A DNA stretch of 25,751 bases from Hepatocystis sp. ex Piliocolobus tephrosceles (Eukaryota; Apicomplexa; Aconoidasida; Haemosporida; Plasmodiidae): assembly GCA_902459845.2 (NCBI GenBank), contig CABPSV020000007.1, positions 35,001 through 60,751 on the forward strand, in the 5' to 3' direction. Positions 1 to 10,609 of the stretch are shown piece after piece. The translations under genes were made by a program, and so were the position numbers. Each line of letters begins with the position of its first letter. Position 1 is the first letter of the stretch. The notes beneath the pieces are model-generated. The model did no database searches. It saw only the letters and a list, made by a program, of their open reading frames with translations, and was not told the DNA's origin.

Positions 1-917
1 ATTGTACCTGTTTTATTATTTTTTATTTTTTTTCTTAATTCGATTATTATAGGTGGTATAATAGTACCATTTTCGTTAACTACATTAATTATTTCGTTTT
101 CATCAAGTGTATCTGTTTTAATAGGTTCAGGTGATTTATTCATTTCTTCACAAAATTGTAAAAAATATTCATCTGTATCAATTGTATTGTTTCTATCATC
201 TGATTTATTTTTGTATATTATTGTTTGGTTAGGTGCTAAGGAAACATTTGCTTTATACTTAGAACCATTAGTATCATAAAAGAATTTCCCCTGTTGTGTT
301 TTTATAAATTCTTCAGTTTTTAAATCATCTTTAAAAGATAAATACATACGTGAGTGAATAATATCCTCTTCATTTGTAGAATATTTTCCTCTACTTCCGT
401 TAACATAATAATAATAATCTAATTCCTCTTTCAAGTTATTTGAAAATGAATCAAAAAAATTAACTTCACTTAAATTTGGAGGTAAATGTCTAATTATTAT
501 TTTTTTTTTTTTTATATTACTGTATTCTTTTTTTAATGAAGATATTAATACATCGTCTTTCTCTTTTTCTTTTTCCTTTCTTATTTTTCCTTCATTTTTA
601 GATTCATTCTTAACTTTCATATGAGGCCTATAATATTGTTGAGTATATTTTTTATCATAGCTATTGGTTCCTCCTGTAGTAGAATTATATTTTTTTTCAT
701 TTCTTGTCTTGTTATATTCTTCACTTTTATTAGTTTTATATCGTCTATTACTTTCATAGTAACGACTATCATCATTTACTCTTCTCTGTTCACTAGTATG
801 TTTTTTGCTATTATTAATTTCATATGTTCTGTGTTTTTTTAGTTCTTCATTATTCGTTTCTTTTTTATTATCTTTTTGACTTGCTTTTGCTTTTTGTAAT
901 ATTTTATAAGGTCTCAT
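1..917 (-). CDS. UPF3: UPF3 nonsense-mediated decay factor (Smg4/UPF3 domain), partial
   Basis: The reading frame starts at the ATG complementary to 915-917 and stays open to the left edge, giving 305 codons and two bases of the next, so the C-terminus is missing. Residues 1-135 are a Lys/Asn/Glu-rich low-complexity leader. From about residue 136 comes a segment that matches the Smg4/UPF3 domain: a Lys run, then IIIRHLPPNLSE (the family's conserved first beta strand and loop), a Tyr-rich stretch, SRMYLSFKD, GKFFYDTNGSKY and VSLAPNQ, followed by an acidic DTDEYFLQFCEEM segment like the family's region after the RNP-like fold. In other eukaryotes UPF3 bridges the exon junction complex to UPF2 and so to UPF1 in mRNA surveillance. 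The EJC-binding C-terminal motif would lie outside the window. The gene is divergent from the PRPP synthetase-like gene. I see no intron in the visible part. The identification rests on motif recognition by eye. Confidence 0.82.
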   Translation of the reverse strand, partial: MRPYKILQKAKASQKDNKKETNNEELKKHRTYEINNSKKHTSEQRRVNDDSRYYESNRRYKTNKSEEYNKTRNEKKYNSTTGGTNSYDKKYTQQYYRPHMKVKNESKNEGKIRKEKEKEKDDVLISSLKKEYSNIKKKKIIIRHLPPNLSEVNFFDSFSNNLKEELDYYYYVNGSRGKYSTNEEDIIHSRMYLSFKDDLKTEEFIKTQQGKFFYDTNGSKYKANVSLAPNQTIIYKNKSDDRNNTIDTDEYFLQFCEEMNKSPEPIKTDTLDENEIINVVNENGTIIPPIIIELRKKIKNNKTGT

Positions 918-2714
918 ATTATAATATAATATATATATATATATGTATATATTACACATATATGATTAATTTTCACTTAATAAAATAAAAACAAACTTCT
1001 AACAAATATGTTATATTTTCATCAAAAAACTTTATATATATCCATGCAAATAAAATTATACTATTTATTTTTGTATATTTTTATTACAGATGGTTACAAA
1101 AAAAAAAATATATATAGTTTTTTTAATATGATATAACTTTTTATGTTTTACATCAAACTCGGTAATTATATAATGTATATATAAATATTTAAGGAATTTT
1201 CAAAAATCAAAAAAAAAAAAAAACTTTACCAAATTATTTTAAAAGAAAACAAGGTTTTGTCATATACATATACATATATATATATATATATAAGATTTAA
1301 AAAATGAAGAAGAAAACTTATATAATGGGTATGATTTTTAAAAAAAAGTTATAAATAACAAAAAAAAAAAAAAAAAAAGTGCCAAGTAATAAAAATCAAG
1401 TAGTAAAAATTCTAAATCAAATATAGTTAAATGAAAAATTCAAAAGTATAAAGAAATATAATTTTTTTTTGCTTGATAGTTTATTAATTACAAAAAAAAA
1501 AAAAAAAAAAAAAAAAAAACACAAGCAAAGCACTAGAAAAAAACACTAAAATATAGTAAATTATGTATATACTCTTTTAATACATACTAATTTACGTTTT
1601 AAAAAATATATACGCTTGTTTTTTTTTTTTTTTTTTTTTATACTAGTATATCCTAAAAAGATAGGCTTTAAAAAAATGGGTTTAAAAAATGCAGGTTTCA
1701 AAATTATACTTTTTATATCGTCACAATTATACTTTTTATATTGCCAAAATATACATCACTTTAAAGTTTATTGTTTATATGACTCCATTTATTTTATGGG
1801 TGAACATGAATATACAACACATTTCAACTGCTTTTAATGAATAATATGTGATGTATAACATTAATAAAAAAAAAATTGCTCGTAAACAATACAAGAAAAA
1901 AGCCATATACTTACAACAAACATATACATCTATAAATACACACAAACATGTTCTCTTAATGTAGTTGTTTTATTTTGTTTTATTTTTTAGTAATATAATA
2001 TTAGCTTTGTTTTTGTCATTTCATAAAATTTTTTACGAAAAAATAAAAAAAAGATAAGACTTACATTATAATAAACAACATCAATAAAAAAACATTTACA
2101 CTAAAATGAATATAAAACAAAAAAGAAATTTTATTTTCTATAAATAAGACATGTACACTAAAAATATATTTTCTTTATTATATATATTTTTATTTGTTTC
2201 GTTTTTATAAATCAGAAATAGACAACTAAATATAGGTTTTAACTTGTTTTAATTTTAATTATTGCATTTCCATATTTCATAGTATTAGTATAAAATTATA
2301 GTATAAAAAATAGTTCATTTACTTTTTATGCTTTTAACTTGTGTTCATATATTAGACCTATATACTATATTACAAATAAGAAATATGTGTTGTAATATTG
2401 ATTTATTTTTCTTATTCTATTTTTTTTTTTTTTTTTTAATTAAATGATTCAATAAGCTTTTGAAAATGATTTGGTTTTATTTTCTTCCACACAAAAAAAT
2501 AATACAGTTTCATGTAATTAACTCTCTGTACCAAACAATTGATTCAAATCAGTTAATATACGAACAAAAAATAATTAACGTTTCATTGTAATATATTTAC
2601 TCATGTGCCCTACATGGCGTGAATGATTATCAATAACGAGAAATTAAAATGTTCATACATTATGTGTGCGTAATATCACATCTTAAAAAATTATAAACTA
2701 TAGTTTCACAAACA

Positions 2715-2786
2715 TTTCATAAAAATAGATTATTTCATAAAAATAGATTATTTCATAAAAATAGATTATTTCATAAAAATAGATTA
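2715..2786. repeat. 18-bp direct tandem repeat, four copies
   Basis: The unit TTTCATAAAAATAGATTA is repeated four times without a mismatch (starts at 2715, 2733, 2751 and 2769). It lies in the UPF3/PRPP synthetase-like intergenic region, outside any gene I can support. Identical copies indicate recent expansion by slippage or unequal exchange. Confidence 0.9.
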
Positions 2787-3198
2787 ACAATCTAAGCCTT
2801 TTCAAATATATTTTTAATTATTATGGTATAATAAATTAACCACACATCCATAATAGTTTCAAATTGTATATATACATACACATTAGATATTCAAATGCGG
2901 AGTACCGTGCAAATGTAACTGATAAACTAATATATGCCCATATGCAAGAAAAAATTATTAACTTACATATTAATTATATTTGCACTATTCCCATTAAAAA
3001 AAATTATACATGCATTTACAGAAATAACATTATAATAGACTCGAATATCTTTTTTTTTTTTTACTTGTACAGATAAACTTACAAAATTAAAAAAGTAACT
3101 ATTCCTTAATTTACTTATTAATATAAGAATTTTATTTTTTAAAAAGCTTAATGAAAAAGCACAAAACGCATTTATTTTTTACATTCTAAAAATAAGAA

Positions 3199-3229
<31 letters not shown>

Positions 3230-3330
3230 CACTTATTTTGTTTTATTCGTTTTATTCGCTTTATATCTTTTATTCTGTTTTGTTCAAACTTTACTTTTAC
3301 TTTACAAAACGACGCAGTTAAAAATAAAGA

Positions 3331-3351
3331 AACGTTACACAACGTAACGTT
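3331..3351. repeat. Inverted repeat with 8-bp arms (AACGTTAC / GTAACGTT)
   Basis: AACGTTAC at 3331-3338 and its exact reverse complement GTAACGTT at 3344-3351 are separated by five bases. Each arm also contains the palindrome AACGTT. The site lies about 0.85 kb upstream of the PRPP synthetase-like start in a local patch richer in G and C (about 3300-3400). It could be a dimeric protein-binding site or a small hairpin; function is unknown. Confidence 0.6.
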
Positions 3352-3893
3352 ATGCTTTAAAGATTATCAGATAAGCACACTCATCTGTTACAAATTGACC
3401 ACATACATAAATTTAGCTTATAACAATTAAGCGATATACTCGAAAACATAAAAATAAACTGTCATCATGTGTATACAACAAAAAAAAAAAAAAAAAAAAG
3501 AAAAAGAAAAAAGTGAATTTAAAAACACGTAGCTTATTTATGATAATACACTTAAATATAAGTTTCCTTTATTTCATTATTCAAGTTTTTTTTTTTATTT
3601 CTTTTTTTTCTCTTCTTTTCACAAAACACGAACCAAGTAAGCAAAATAAATGGGATAAAAAAATAAGCAACATAAATAGCATAAACAAAATAAGCAAAGT
3701 TAATAGCATAAAAAAAAAAAAAAACAAACAAATTAATAAAAGGGAGAAAATAATATAATACCAATAATGCAAACCTTTTAAAAATTATTGCAAACACTTA
3801 AAATATTTAAGCAACATTCAAAAAAAATTATGTATCATATATAAATACAATAAATTAAAATTTATTTTACAATTTTTCAAAATAACTTTGCTC

Positions 3894-3895
<2 letters not shown>

Positions 3896-3936
<41 letters not shown>

Positions 3937-4010
3937 CTTTCTTTGTTTTTTTTTTTTTTTTTTTTTTTTTTTCCTTGTTTTTTTTTTTTCTTTTTTTTTT
4001 TAATTAATTT
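3896..4010. repeat. Poly(dT) block upstream of the PRPP synthetase-like gene
   Basis: An uninterrupted run of 41 T (3896-3936) is followed by further T runs broken by single C or G bases, ending about 180 bp before the start codon at 4194. Long dA:dT tracts disfavour nucleosomes and are common in Plasmodium promoters, so a promoter-architecture role is plausible. The true length may vary because such runs are hard to sequence. Confidence 0.7.
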
Positions 4011-4193
4011 ACTTTTGTTAACTTTTATTAATTCGCTTTTATTAATTTACTTTTTCTGTTTTTCCCTCTTGTTTTTATAAATTTCCTTTTTTTTTTTTAA
4101 ATTCATTTATAAAAATGTTTTGTTTAAGTTAATAAATTAATTACATTATTATAACTTTTGTAATTTTTTAAATGTTTATATATTTTTGTTATA

Positions 4194-5879
4194 ATGATTA
4201 ACAATTTTTATAAAATTCTTCCCGGAAATATTAAACAATACAAAAAAAAATTTACAAAACCTTTTGTTATAAATAATGAATTTGTATATAGTCATTTAGA
4301 TGAAAATGTGAAAAGTTCACATTTTGTATATGAAAAAAGAAATTACAGCAGTCATAATGAACCTACTACCATTTTAAATCAACAGAAGGGAAAACAGCAT
4401 AACAAAAGAAATAACTTCAAGCTTAAAAATGTTATCTTCGCAAATGCATTCTGCTTATTTGCTGCTTCATCAAGAGATAAAAAAGACTCTAAAAGTAATA
4501 ATGACATAAAATTTGTAAAAAATGAATATAACTTATTGTTAAAAGATATATCAACGTTTAATAATTTGCAAGAAAAGAATAATATAAGCTTAAAAAATAA
4601 AAAAATCATAGGAAAAGATAATTATGCATATTATCAAGAATTAAGTGAATATAGTAATATACAATTATTTACTAGCAATAGCAATCATGAATTAGCAAAT
4701 GAAATTAGTTCCAATTTAGGAATAGGATTAGGTAGAGCTTATGTTGGGAAATATAGTGATGGAGAAATTGCAATTCAAATAATGGATGAAGTTAGAGGAA
4801 GAGATATATATATAATTCATACTACCCCTTCAGGAGGGAAAGACGTTCATGCACGCTTAATGGAATTGTTTTTATTTATATCAACATTAAAAAGATCATC
4901 TGCTAAAAAAGTTATAGCAGTTATACCATATTTAAATTATTCAAGACAAACTAAACAATTAGATGATTTTAATTATGTTCATTCCTTAGGTGCACCAGAA
5001 ATAGCTATTCTGTTACAAGCATGTGGTGTTGATTCAATTATTTCTGTTGATTTACATAACCCTAGAATTGAAGGATTTTCTACAGATCAGAAATTAAATC
5101 AACCACCTCTTATGAACATTAACCCACAATCATTGGCTGTAGAATATTTCAAAAAAAAACAACTTGAAAATCCTATTATAATTTCAATTGATAATGATGG
5201 TGCAGAAAGGACTAAAGAATTTTGGAGCAGAATGAATAAACATTCATTTAATGCAGGAATTACTACAATTGTGTCAAGTTCATTCAATGAAATAAATAGT
5301 AGAGAGGGATACCCAGATAGTGATGCAATTAATACAACTGATACAAATGAAACAAGTTATAAACATGATGAACAATATAAAAACAATTTTACCTCCATTT
5401 ACGATAATAATAAGAATTTATTTGTTAAAAACAAAACACAAAACAATAATTCTCCTTTAAGTAATTTAGAAAATGAAAATTTAAAAAATGGAAAAACAAA
5501 TTCTTATGAAAAGCAAGAATTTACCATAGTCGGAGATATAAATGGATGTGACTGTATTTTAGTAGATGATGTTCTTGATACTGGGGAAAAATCTAAAAAA
5601 GTTGCTGATATTTTAAAAAAAGCAGGAGCTAGGAAAATATACTTATACGCAACACATGCCATATTATCAGATGGTTGTATTCAAACAATCAATGATTCTT
5701 GTATTGATGAAGTTATAACTACAAACACTATACATATTCCAAGTAATATATGCTGTGAAAAATTACATATTTTGTCAGTTGCCAAATTATTAGCCGAAGG
5801 AATTAAAAGAGTTCATAATGAAATGTCAGAAAATGATATGGAGGATTTTTCTGATGGTACAATAGAAATGAATGTATAA
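4194..5879 (+). CDS. PRPP synthetase family protein (ribose-phosphate pyrophosphokinase-like), divergent
   Basis: Single-exon frame of 561 residues. Canonical PRPP synthetase makes 5-phosphoribosyl-1-pyrophosphate from ribose-5-phosphate and ATP. Residues 1-145 are a Lys/Asn-rich extension absent from typical enzymes of about 310-320 residues. The core starts near NIQLFTSNSNHELA (155-168). Visible motifs are KYSDGE (186-191), RGRDIYIIHTTP (201-212), IPYLNYSRQ (244-252; the SRQ of the ATP loop), VDLH with H288 and IEGF (292-295), SIDNDGAER (331-339; degenerate compared with the usual SPDxGGxxR), VDDVLDTGE (457-465; ribose-phosphate loop, usually DTGGT/DTCGT) and TNT (510-512). Residues about 363-440 are an Asn/Ser/Asp-rich insert exactly where the catalytic flexible loop with its Lys and Arg should be; those residues are not evident. 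In this it resembles PRPP synthetase-associated proteins and yeast Prs1/Prs5, which also carry inserts there. Family membership is secure; catalytic activity is doubtful. I recall a second, more canonical gene on P. falciparum chromosome 13. No transit peptide is obvious. Confidence 0.9.
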   Translation: MINNFYKILPGNIKQYKKKFTKPFVINNEFVYSHLDENVKSSHFVYEKRNYSSHNEPTTILNQQKGKQHNKRNNFKLKNVIFANAFCLFAASSRDKKDSKSNNDIKFVKNEYNLLLKDISTFNNLQEKNNISLKNKKIIGKDNYAYYQELSEYSNIQLFTSNSNHELANEISSNLGIGLGRAYVGKYSDGEIAIQIMDEVRGRDIYIIHTTPSGGKDVHARLMELFLFISTLKRSSAKKVIAVIPYLNYSRQTKQLDDFNYVHSLGAPEIAILLQACGVDSIISVDLHNPRIEGFSTDQKLNQPPLMNINPQSLAVEYFKKKQLENPIIISIDNDGAERTKEFWSRMNKHSFNAGITTIVSSSFNEINSREGYPDSDAINTTDTNETSYKHDEQYKNNFTSIYDNNKNLFVKNKTQNNNSPLSNLENENLKNGKTNSYEKQEFTIVGDINGCDCILVDDVLDTGEKSKKVADILKKAGARKIYLYATHAILSDGCIQTINDSCIDEVITTNTIHIPSNICCEKLHILSVAKLLAEGIKRVHNEMSENDMEDFSDGTIEMNV

Positions 5880-6094
5880 ACTATTATTCTATCAATTTAC
5901 CCATCTATCTTTTTATCTATTCATTTATTTATTTTTCTTTTTTCAAAAGGTATATTATTTTAAATAAAATATATCATAATAAACCAAAAAAAAGAAGAAA
6001 AAAAAAAAAAAAAACATACTATTCATTTTTTTTAATATATACATGTGTAAACCTTTTTTCCTTCTTTTATACTTAATTATGGCTATTTTTATAA

Positions 6095-6134
<40 letters not shown>

Positions 6135-7211
6135 AATGAATAGATGCACGAACGAAGAATTACCTTTATAACATAAATATACTAACAATCCAAAGAATGT
6201 TAAAATCAACATAATATGTATATATATACACATATATATATATATATAATATACACACGTGTATTTAGTTTTTTTTTTTTTTTTTGGCATATATGTGTTC
6301 ATATTACAATAACTTTATTTAATATATATTTATATTTATTTTTAAGAAATGTACACTTAGTATGTTATATATTCTTTTGTTTTGATTTGTTCACTAAATT
6401 CTTCTAATGTTCATATAAAAATGAATTTATGCTTATAATAGAAAAACAGTTTAAATATACACATTTTTTTAATTATAAAAAAATTTTTACAAAAGTTATG
6501 TAACAATTTTTTTTTTTTTTTTTTTTTTTAATAATATTTTTATAAATGTACTAACAAACTTTACTTAAATAATTTTATGTGCTTTTATCTGTTTTAATGT
6601 GAAAATAACTTTTCTTGTCTCACCTTTCTTTTAAGAATAATGTACTAAACATTTAACATTTTCTGTAGTTCTCACATTTTTAAGACTTAATATAATACTA
6701 GAAATTTTTTTATTTTCATGTATATGTGTTTCTACTTATATTTTTGTTTTATTTTTTTTAATAGCTCTAAAATATTATGATTTTGCTACAAAAGTAAAGA
6801 AAAGAAAAAAGTTTCTAATTTAATTTTTTTTTTTATTGTGAAACTAAACACAATGAATATTTTTTTTATTTTCTACTTCCATATAAGATGCCTTGTTTTT
6901 TAAAAGGTATAAATGCTATTTTTAACTTTTATTCGTATTAACTTCATTTTTATAGAGAAAAATTGTATATATGAAAAATATAATGAAAATTGTAAAATTA
7001 TTTTATATATTAAAAAAAACTTTCATAAGATTTGTTACTAAAACATTTAGATTTAATATTATCATATTTTATTTTCTATCTTTAAAATAAGATTATAAGA
7101 TATAGAATGTATACATGTTTAAATGCAAAAAAAAAAAAGGTATTAATTGGTATAGATAAGTATACATATATATATGTTAAACTTTTACTTTTTTTCTAAC
7201 ACCACACGCAG
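5880..7211. other. Intergenic region, nothing gene-like seen
   Basis: This 1.3-kb stretch holds the 3' flank of the PRPP synthetase-like gene and the upstream region of the small six-exon gene. It has a 37-nt A run (6096-6132), a (TA)n patch near 6233-6249 and a run of about 20 T near 6509-6530. The open frames here encode poly-Phe/Tyr/Ile strings made by the homopolymers. The bases just before the next gene (ending CACACGCAG at 7203-7211) look like a splice acceptor, so a 5' UTR intron or an unseen upstream exon is possible. Confidence 0.6.
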
Positions 7212-7551
7212 ATGAATTTTGACGATTTTGTTCATTTTTTATACGGAGAAGATGTATTTGATGATGAAAATTCCAAGTATATTAGAGATGATGTTTTGCC
7301 CTACTTACTACCTGTATTCCATTTAATCCATTTTTTTACAAAAAAAATATTTAACTTTTATTAAACTTCTATTTGTAAAAATAATTAAAATGAATTTATT
7401 AATTTTATAGGCATTAGAAAAGGTACAATTTAAAGACACCAAAATAAAGACACCAAAATAAAGACACCAAAATAAAGACATCAAAATAAAGACATGGAAA
7501 TAAAAATATTATTAAAGTAGTTTATTAGTATATATACCATAAATTTTTTTT

Positions 7552-7598
<47 letters not shown>

Positions 7599-8588
7599 GT
7601 TAGTTAGATTAATTCATAATGAAAAGGAAAAACACAAATACTTTAATATACTTCATGACAATGATAAAAAAGACCCAGTATCCTATATCCACGGTGAAAA
7701 GTAATTTATGTATATATTTATTTTATAAAATAATAAAGATAACTATAATCTTTACATTATATGTAATACTATTATTATTTATTTATTTTCTTTTTTATTA
7801 TGCTTTTGTAGAAGTGATAAAAACATAGGTAAAAAAATAAAAATATATAAAATACATTATACATTAACTACATCTTTGAATTTATGTATAAAAAAAAATT
7901 AAAAAGACCGTAAATTTATAATAATATTTTTATTCGAATTTTTTTCTCTATTTTTACATACGTTTATTTGTTTTTAAATTTTTTTATTAATTTTTAAAAC
8001 TGTTCATACTTAATATAAAATATGTTGTGTAAGAAAAGAAAATATACATTGTAGACTATATATTTTTTTTTATCGTTTATTTACACATTCACATTTGTTT
8101 AGAAGTAGTTAAAAATATTTAATTATAATTACTTTAAATTGTGAATAAATAATAATATATGAATAATATCAATAAATAAGTACATAAGTTAATAAATAAT
8201 AAGATAAAACACTTATTTTTTTCTTTTTTAAATACTTGTTAGAGCAAATAGACATTTTTACCACTGATAAACTAAATACAAATACGACACAATTAATTGA
8301 TATTCAACAAGAAGTAATTTTAATATTATTTTTATTTCTTTCTTCTATTTCTTATATGTGTGTATTTCATTCAATTATATTTAAAAAAAAAAATTTTCAT
8401 ATAAATATATTATACACCGTAAATGCATAACAAATATACTTTTTTTTTTTTTTTTTTTTTTTTTCTACCTTTTTTATATTTAGGTTATGAAAAAATATGT
8501 AGATATCAACCCCATAATGTTACTCGGTGAATACCTTGTAGAAGAATACAATAATAGAAAAAATGAAAAATTAAAAGAAACAAAATAA
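7212..8588 (+). CDS. Small six-exon protein, possible Dpy-30-like motif; function unknown
   Basis: I reconstruct a 135-residue protein from exons 7212-7313, 7411-7422, 7600-7700, 7812-7828, 8243-8313 and 8484-8588. Every intron begins GT and ends AG, and phases agree throughout (0, 0, 2, 1, 0); the exon lengths sum to 408 bases including TAA. Two exons are tiny (12 and 17 bp). Neighbouring AG choices at exon 3 (7604, 7608) give immediate stops, which supports 7600. The predicted protein begins MNFDDFVHFLYGEDVF, has an amphipathic helix with VLPYLLPALEKLVRLI (residues 28-43) and ends with NPIMLLGEYLVEEYN followed by a Lys-rich tail. The two helical pieces resemble the halves of the Dpy-30/RIIa-type dimerisation motif, separated here by about 70 residues. 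Proteins with that motif work in flagellar axonemes or histone methyltransferase complexes; the link here is weak. The start ATG follows an acceptor-like CAG, so an extra 5' exon cannot be excluded. Confidence 0.68.
7441..7496. repeat. 14-bp tandem repeat inside intron 2 of the small gene
   Basis: Four units of AAAATAAAGACA followed by CC, CC, TC or TG (starts 7441, 7455, 7469, 7483), with a partial copy just upstream at 7432-7440. It lies in the intron after the 12-bp exon. Confidence 0.8.
7555..7595. repeat. (TA)n microsatellite before the exon 3 acceptor
   Basis: 41 bases of uninterrupted TA alternation end three bases before the acceptor AG at 7598-7599. It takes the place of a normal polypyrimidine stretch, which may make splicing of the small gene depend on tract length. 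Confidence 0.85.
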
Positions 8589-10609
8589 ATGAATACAACT
8601 TATGTTCAGAATGTGTTTTTTTCAAAAATATTAAATAATTTTACATATTTTATTTTTACATTTGTATTATATATTTTTATAGACTTTGAGTGTGTCTATT
8701 TTAATCCTTTTTATTTACTTACATCTTACTATAGTGATTTTTTTTTCTTTCATTTAATTTAATAAAAATGCAAAGTTTTTATTTTTTAAATGTTCATAAC
8801 TACAAATTATAACTGTTAAAGCAATGAATATTAATTTTTTTTTTTTATTAATGTAACTTAAAAATTATATAATTTTTAATTTATCCTGGTACATATTTGA
8901 AAAATCATCAAGCTATTCTATTATTTCTTTTTCAGAAATGTTTAAATACATTCTCATTAAAAAAAAATAATAAAAAAATTGATATTAAAATGGAATAAAA
9001 TAATAATTGCACATTATTCAACTATTGTGTTATAATTATAATTTTTAGTAATATATATATTTTTTTTAATCTTGTTTTTTATTTATAAAAATGTGTTTCT
9101 TTTATATCATCCTTTTATTATGTCTTATTATTTTTAAATAGTTATTCTAAAAATTCACAATTTTTCAATTATAAAGGATTTAAAATAACCCTTATATAAA
9201 TACTTATAGCTTGTTTTATAACACATTTTATTAGTATGTACAATTGTAATTTCATTTTTTAAACGTGGTATAAAGAATTGTAAATTCTAGTTTTTTTTTT
9301 TTTTTTATCATATAGAAGCACATATATCCATAATATTAATATTAAAATGATATTATGTAAAATATTCTAGTATATATACTCGAAAAAAATAAAAAAAAAC
9401 TGCTTATCGCTTAAAAATGTCATTAACATCAAAGAAATTATAGAAATAAATAATATTTTCAGTGATGAAATGTTAATACTAAAATTGTCATGTTATATGT
9501 TGTTTACTAACGCAAAAGTCTAAACACTTTTTATTTTTTCATGTTATATTTGCGTTTTGGATGAGTGTTATGTATTTATTTAATTCAGATAAATGTTCTT
9601 TTAAAGGTCTAATCTACGCATTAAATAAAAAAGCAAAATGAAATTTGGTAAAACTACAAAAACAATAAAAAAAATATAATTTCCTAATATATCATTACAT
9701 GTATCATGTTGTTATATGTAAATAATAAAAAGAAAAAAAAAAAATTATTTTAAAACTGTTTTTCTAAAATTATGTTGTCTATTATACTTTCTTTCATTTT
9801 TTGCTCAAAACTAAAATACCAGTAAATCTTGTTGTATGGTTAATGAATGATAACTTTAATTATTTTTTCACTTAAGGAATTGAAAGAAAATAATAAAAAA
9901 TTATTGTGTGTTGTGATTTTTAGCATAAGTGATACTCTTTTTTTTTTTTTTAGAAAAAAAAACTTCCTTTTTCCATTTGAAGTTTTCTATTTAAACAAAA
10001 TTATTATTATTCACAATTGTAAAATATGTATTGCCATTCAAATAGTTAATTACATAATCGAGTTATGTTAAAGAAAAAAACTTATTCAAGTTATATTTTA
10101 TATTAAAACTATAACTATAATAATATCAACATTAATGTATTATTTACTTCATTTTAAATCAGATACATCATATATGATTATATATTACCAAAAATAATGT
10201 ATATATATAAACATGAATTATTAAAATTTATTGACATATTCACAATTAATATATTTAACGCATTTCAAAACACGAAACTATAAATAATAAAATAATAAAT
10301 CACATTACATAATTCAATCATAACTTGTCTAAGATTATATTTTAACCATGATTTGAGCTGTAATATTCAATAATAGTTGTTACTGTATTATTTAATCTTA
10401 AACAAATTTACATGTTATAATGAAATTAATACACTCATTGTGTGTGCCAATGTAATATTAAGTTGACAAATAAAATGAATTAATAAAAAAATTATAATGA
10501 AACACTTGAAATTAGTTGATACATTCAATATCTTTAAAAAGGTTATTAATTAATAATATTATATAAATAACACATAAAATCTATAATAATCAATTAAACA
10601 CGTATTTTC
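8589..10609. other. Left pericentromeric intergenic region
   Basis: About 2 kb with no convincing gene. The left part is the 3' flank of the small gene. The rest is AT-rich with T runs and scattered stop codons. One frame at 9371-9522 stays open for about 50 codons with mixed composition, but it lacks a good start and splice context. G+C falls steadily from about 10400 toward the A/T-only block. Confidence 0.55.

Larger units (their letters stand above)
918..4193. promoter_or_regulatory. Divergent intergenic region between UPF3 and the PRPP synthetase-like gene
   Basis: This 3.3-kb stretch lies between the 5' ends of two genes transcribed away from each other, so it should hold both promoters and 5' UTRs. 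It is dominated by poly(dA)/poly(dT) runs (for example about 27 A at 1493-1519 and a long A run near 3200-3228), (TA)n patches and short low-complexity open frames that do not look like genes. Separately listed inside it are an 18-bp tandem repeat, a GC-containing inverted repeat and a poly(dT) block. I see no conserved gene or tRNA. No exact transcription start can be read from the sequence. Confidence 0.55.

Noticed and set aside
621..842. Plus-strand 73-codon open frame
   Set aside because: It is antisense to the N-terminal leader of UPF3 and encodes only Ile/Phe/Ser strings from A-rich codons on the other strand.
1616..1837. Plus-strand open frame starting in a poly-Phe run
   Set aside because: It is created by a T run and has no recognisable composition, family or splice context.
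2715..2786. Possible CRISPR array
   Set aside because: Copies are directly adjacent with no spacers, and the genome is eukaryotic; it is a simple tandem repeat.
2864..3076. Plus-strand 70-codon frame (MYIYIHIRY...)
   Set aside because: TA-repeat-driven Tyr/Ile start, ends in poly-Phe, lies in a promoter-rich intergenic region; consistent with chance.
3513..3797. Overlapping frames on both strands
   Set aside because: Poly-Lys/Asn on one strand and poly-Phe/Leu on the other, produced by the same A-rich stretch.
9371..9522. About 50 open codons with mixed composition (NVINIKEIIEINN...)
   Set aside because: No ATG at its start, no clear donor or acceptor, no family resemblance; length is within chance for this region.
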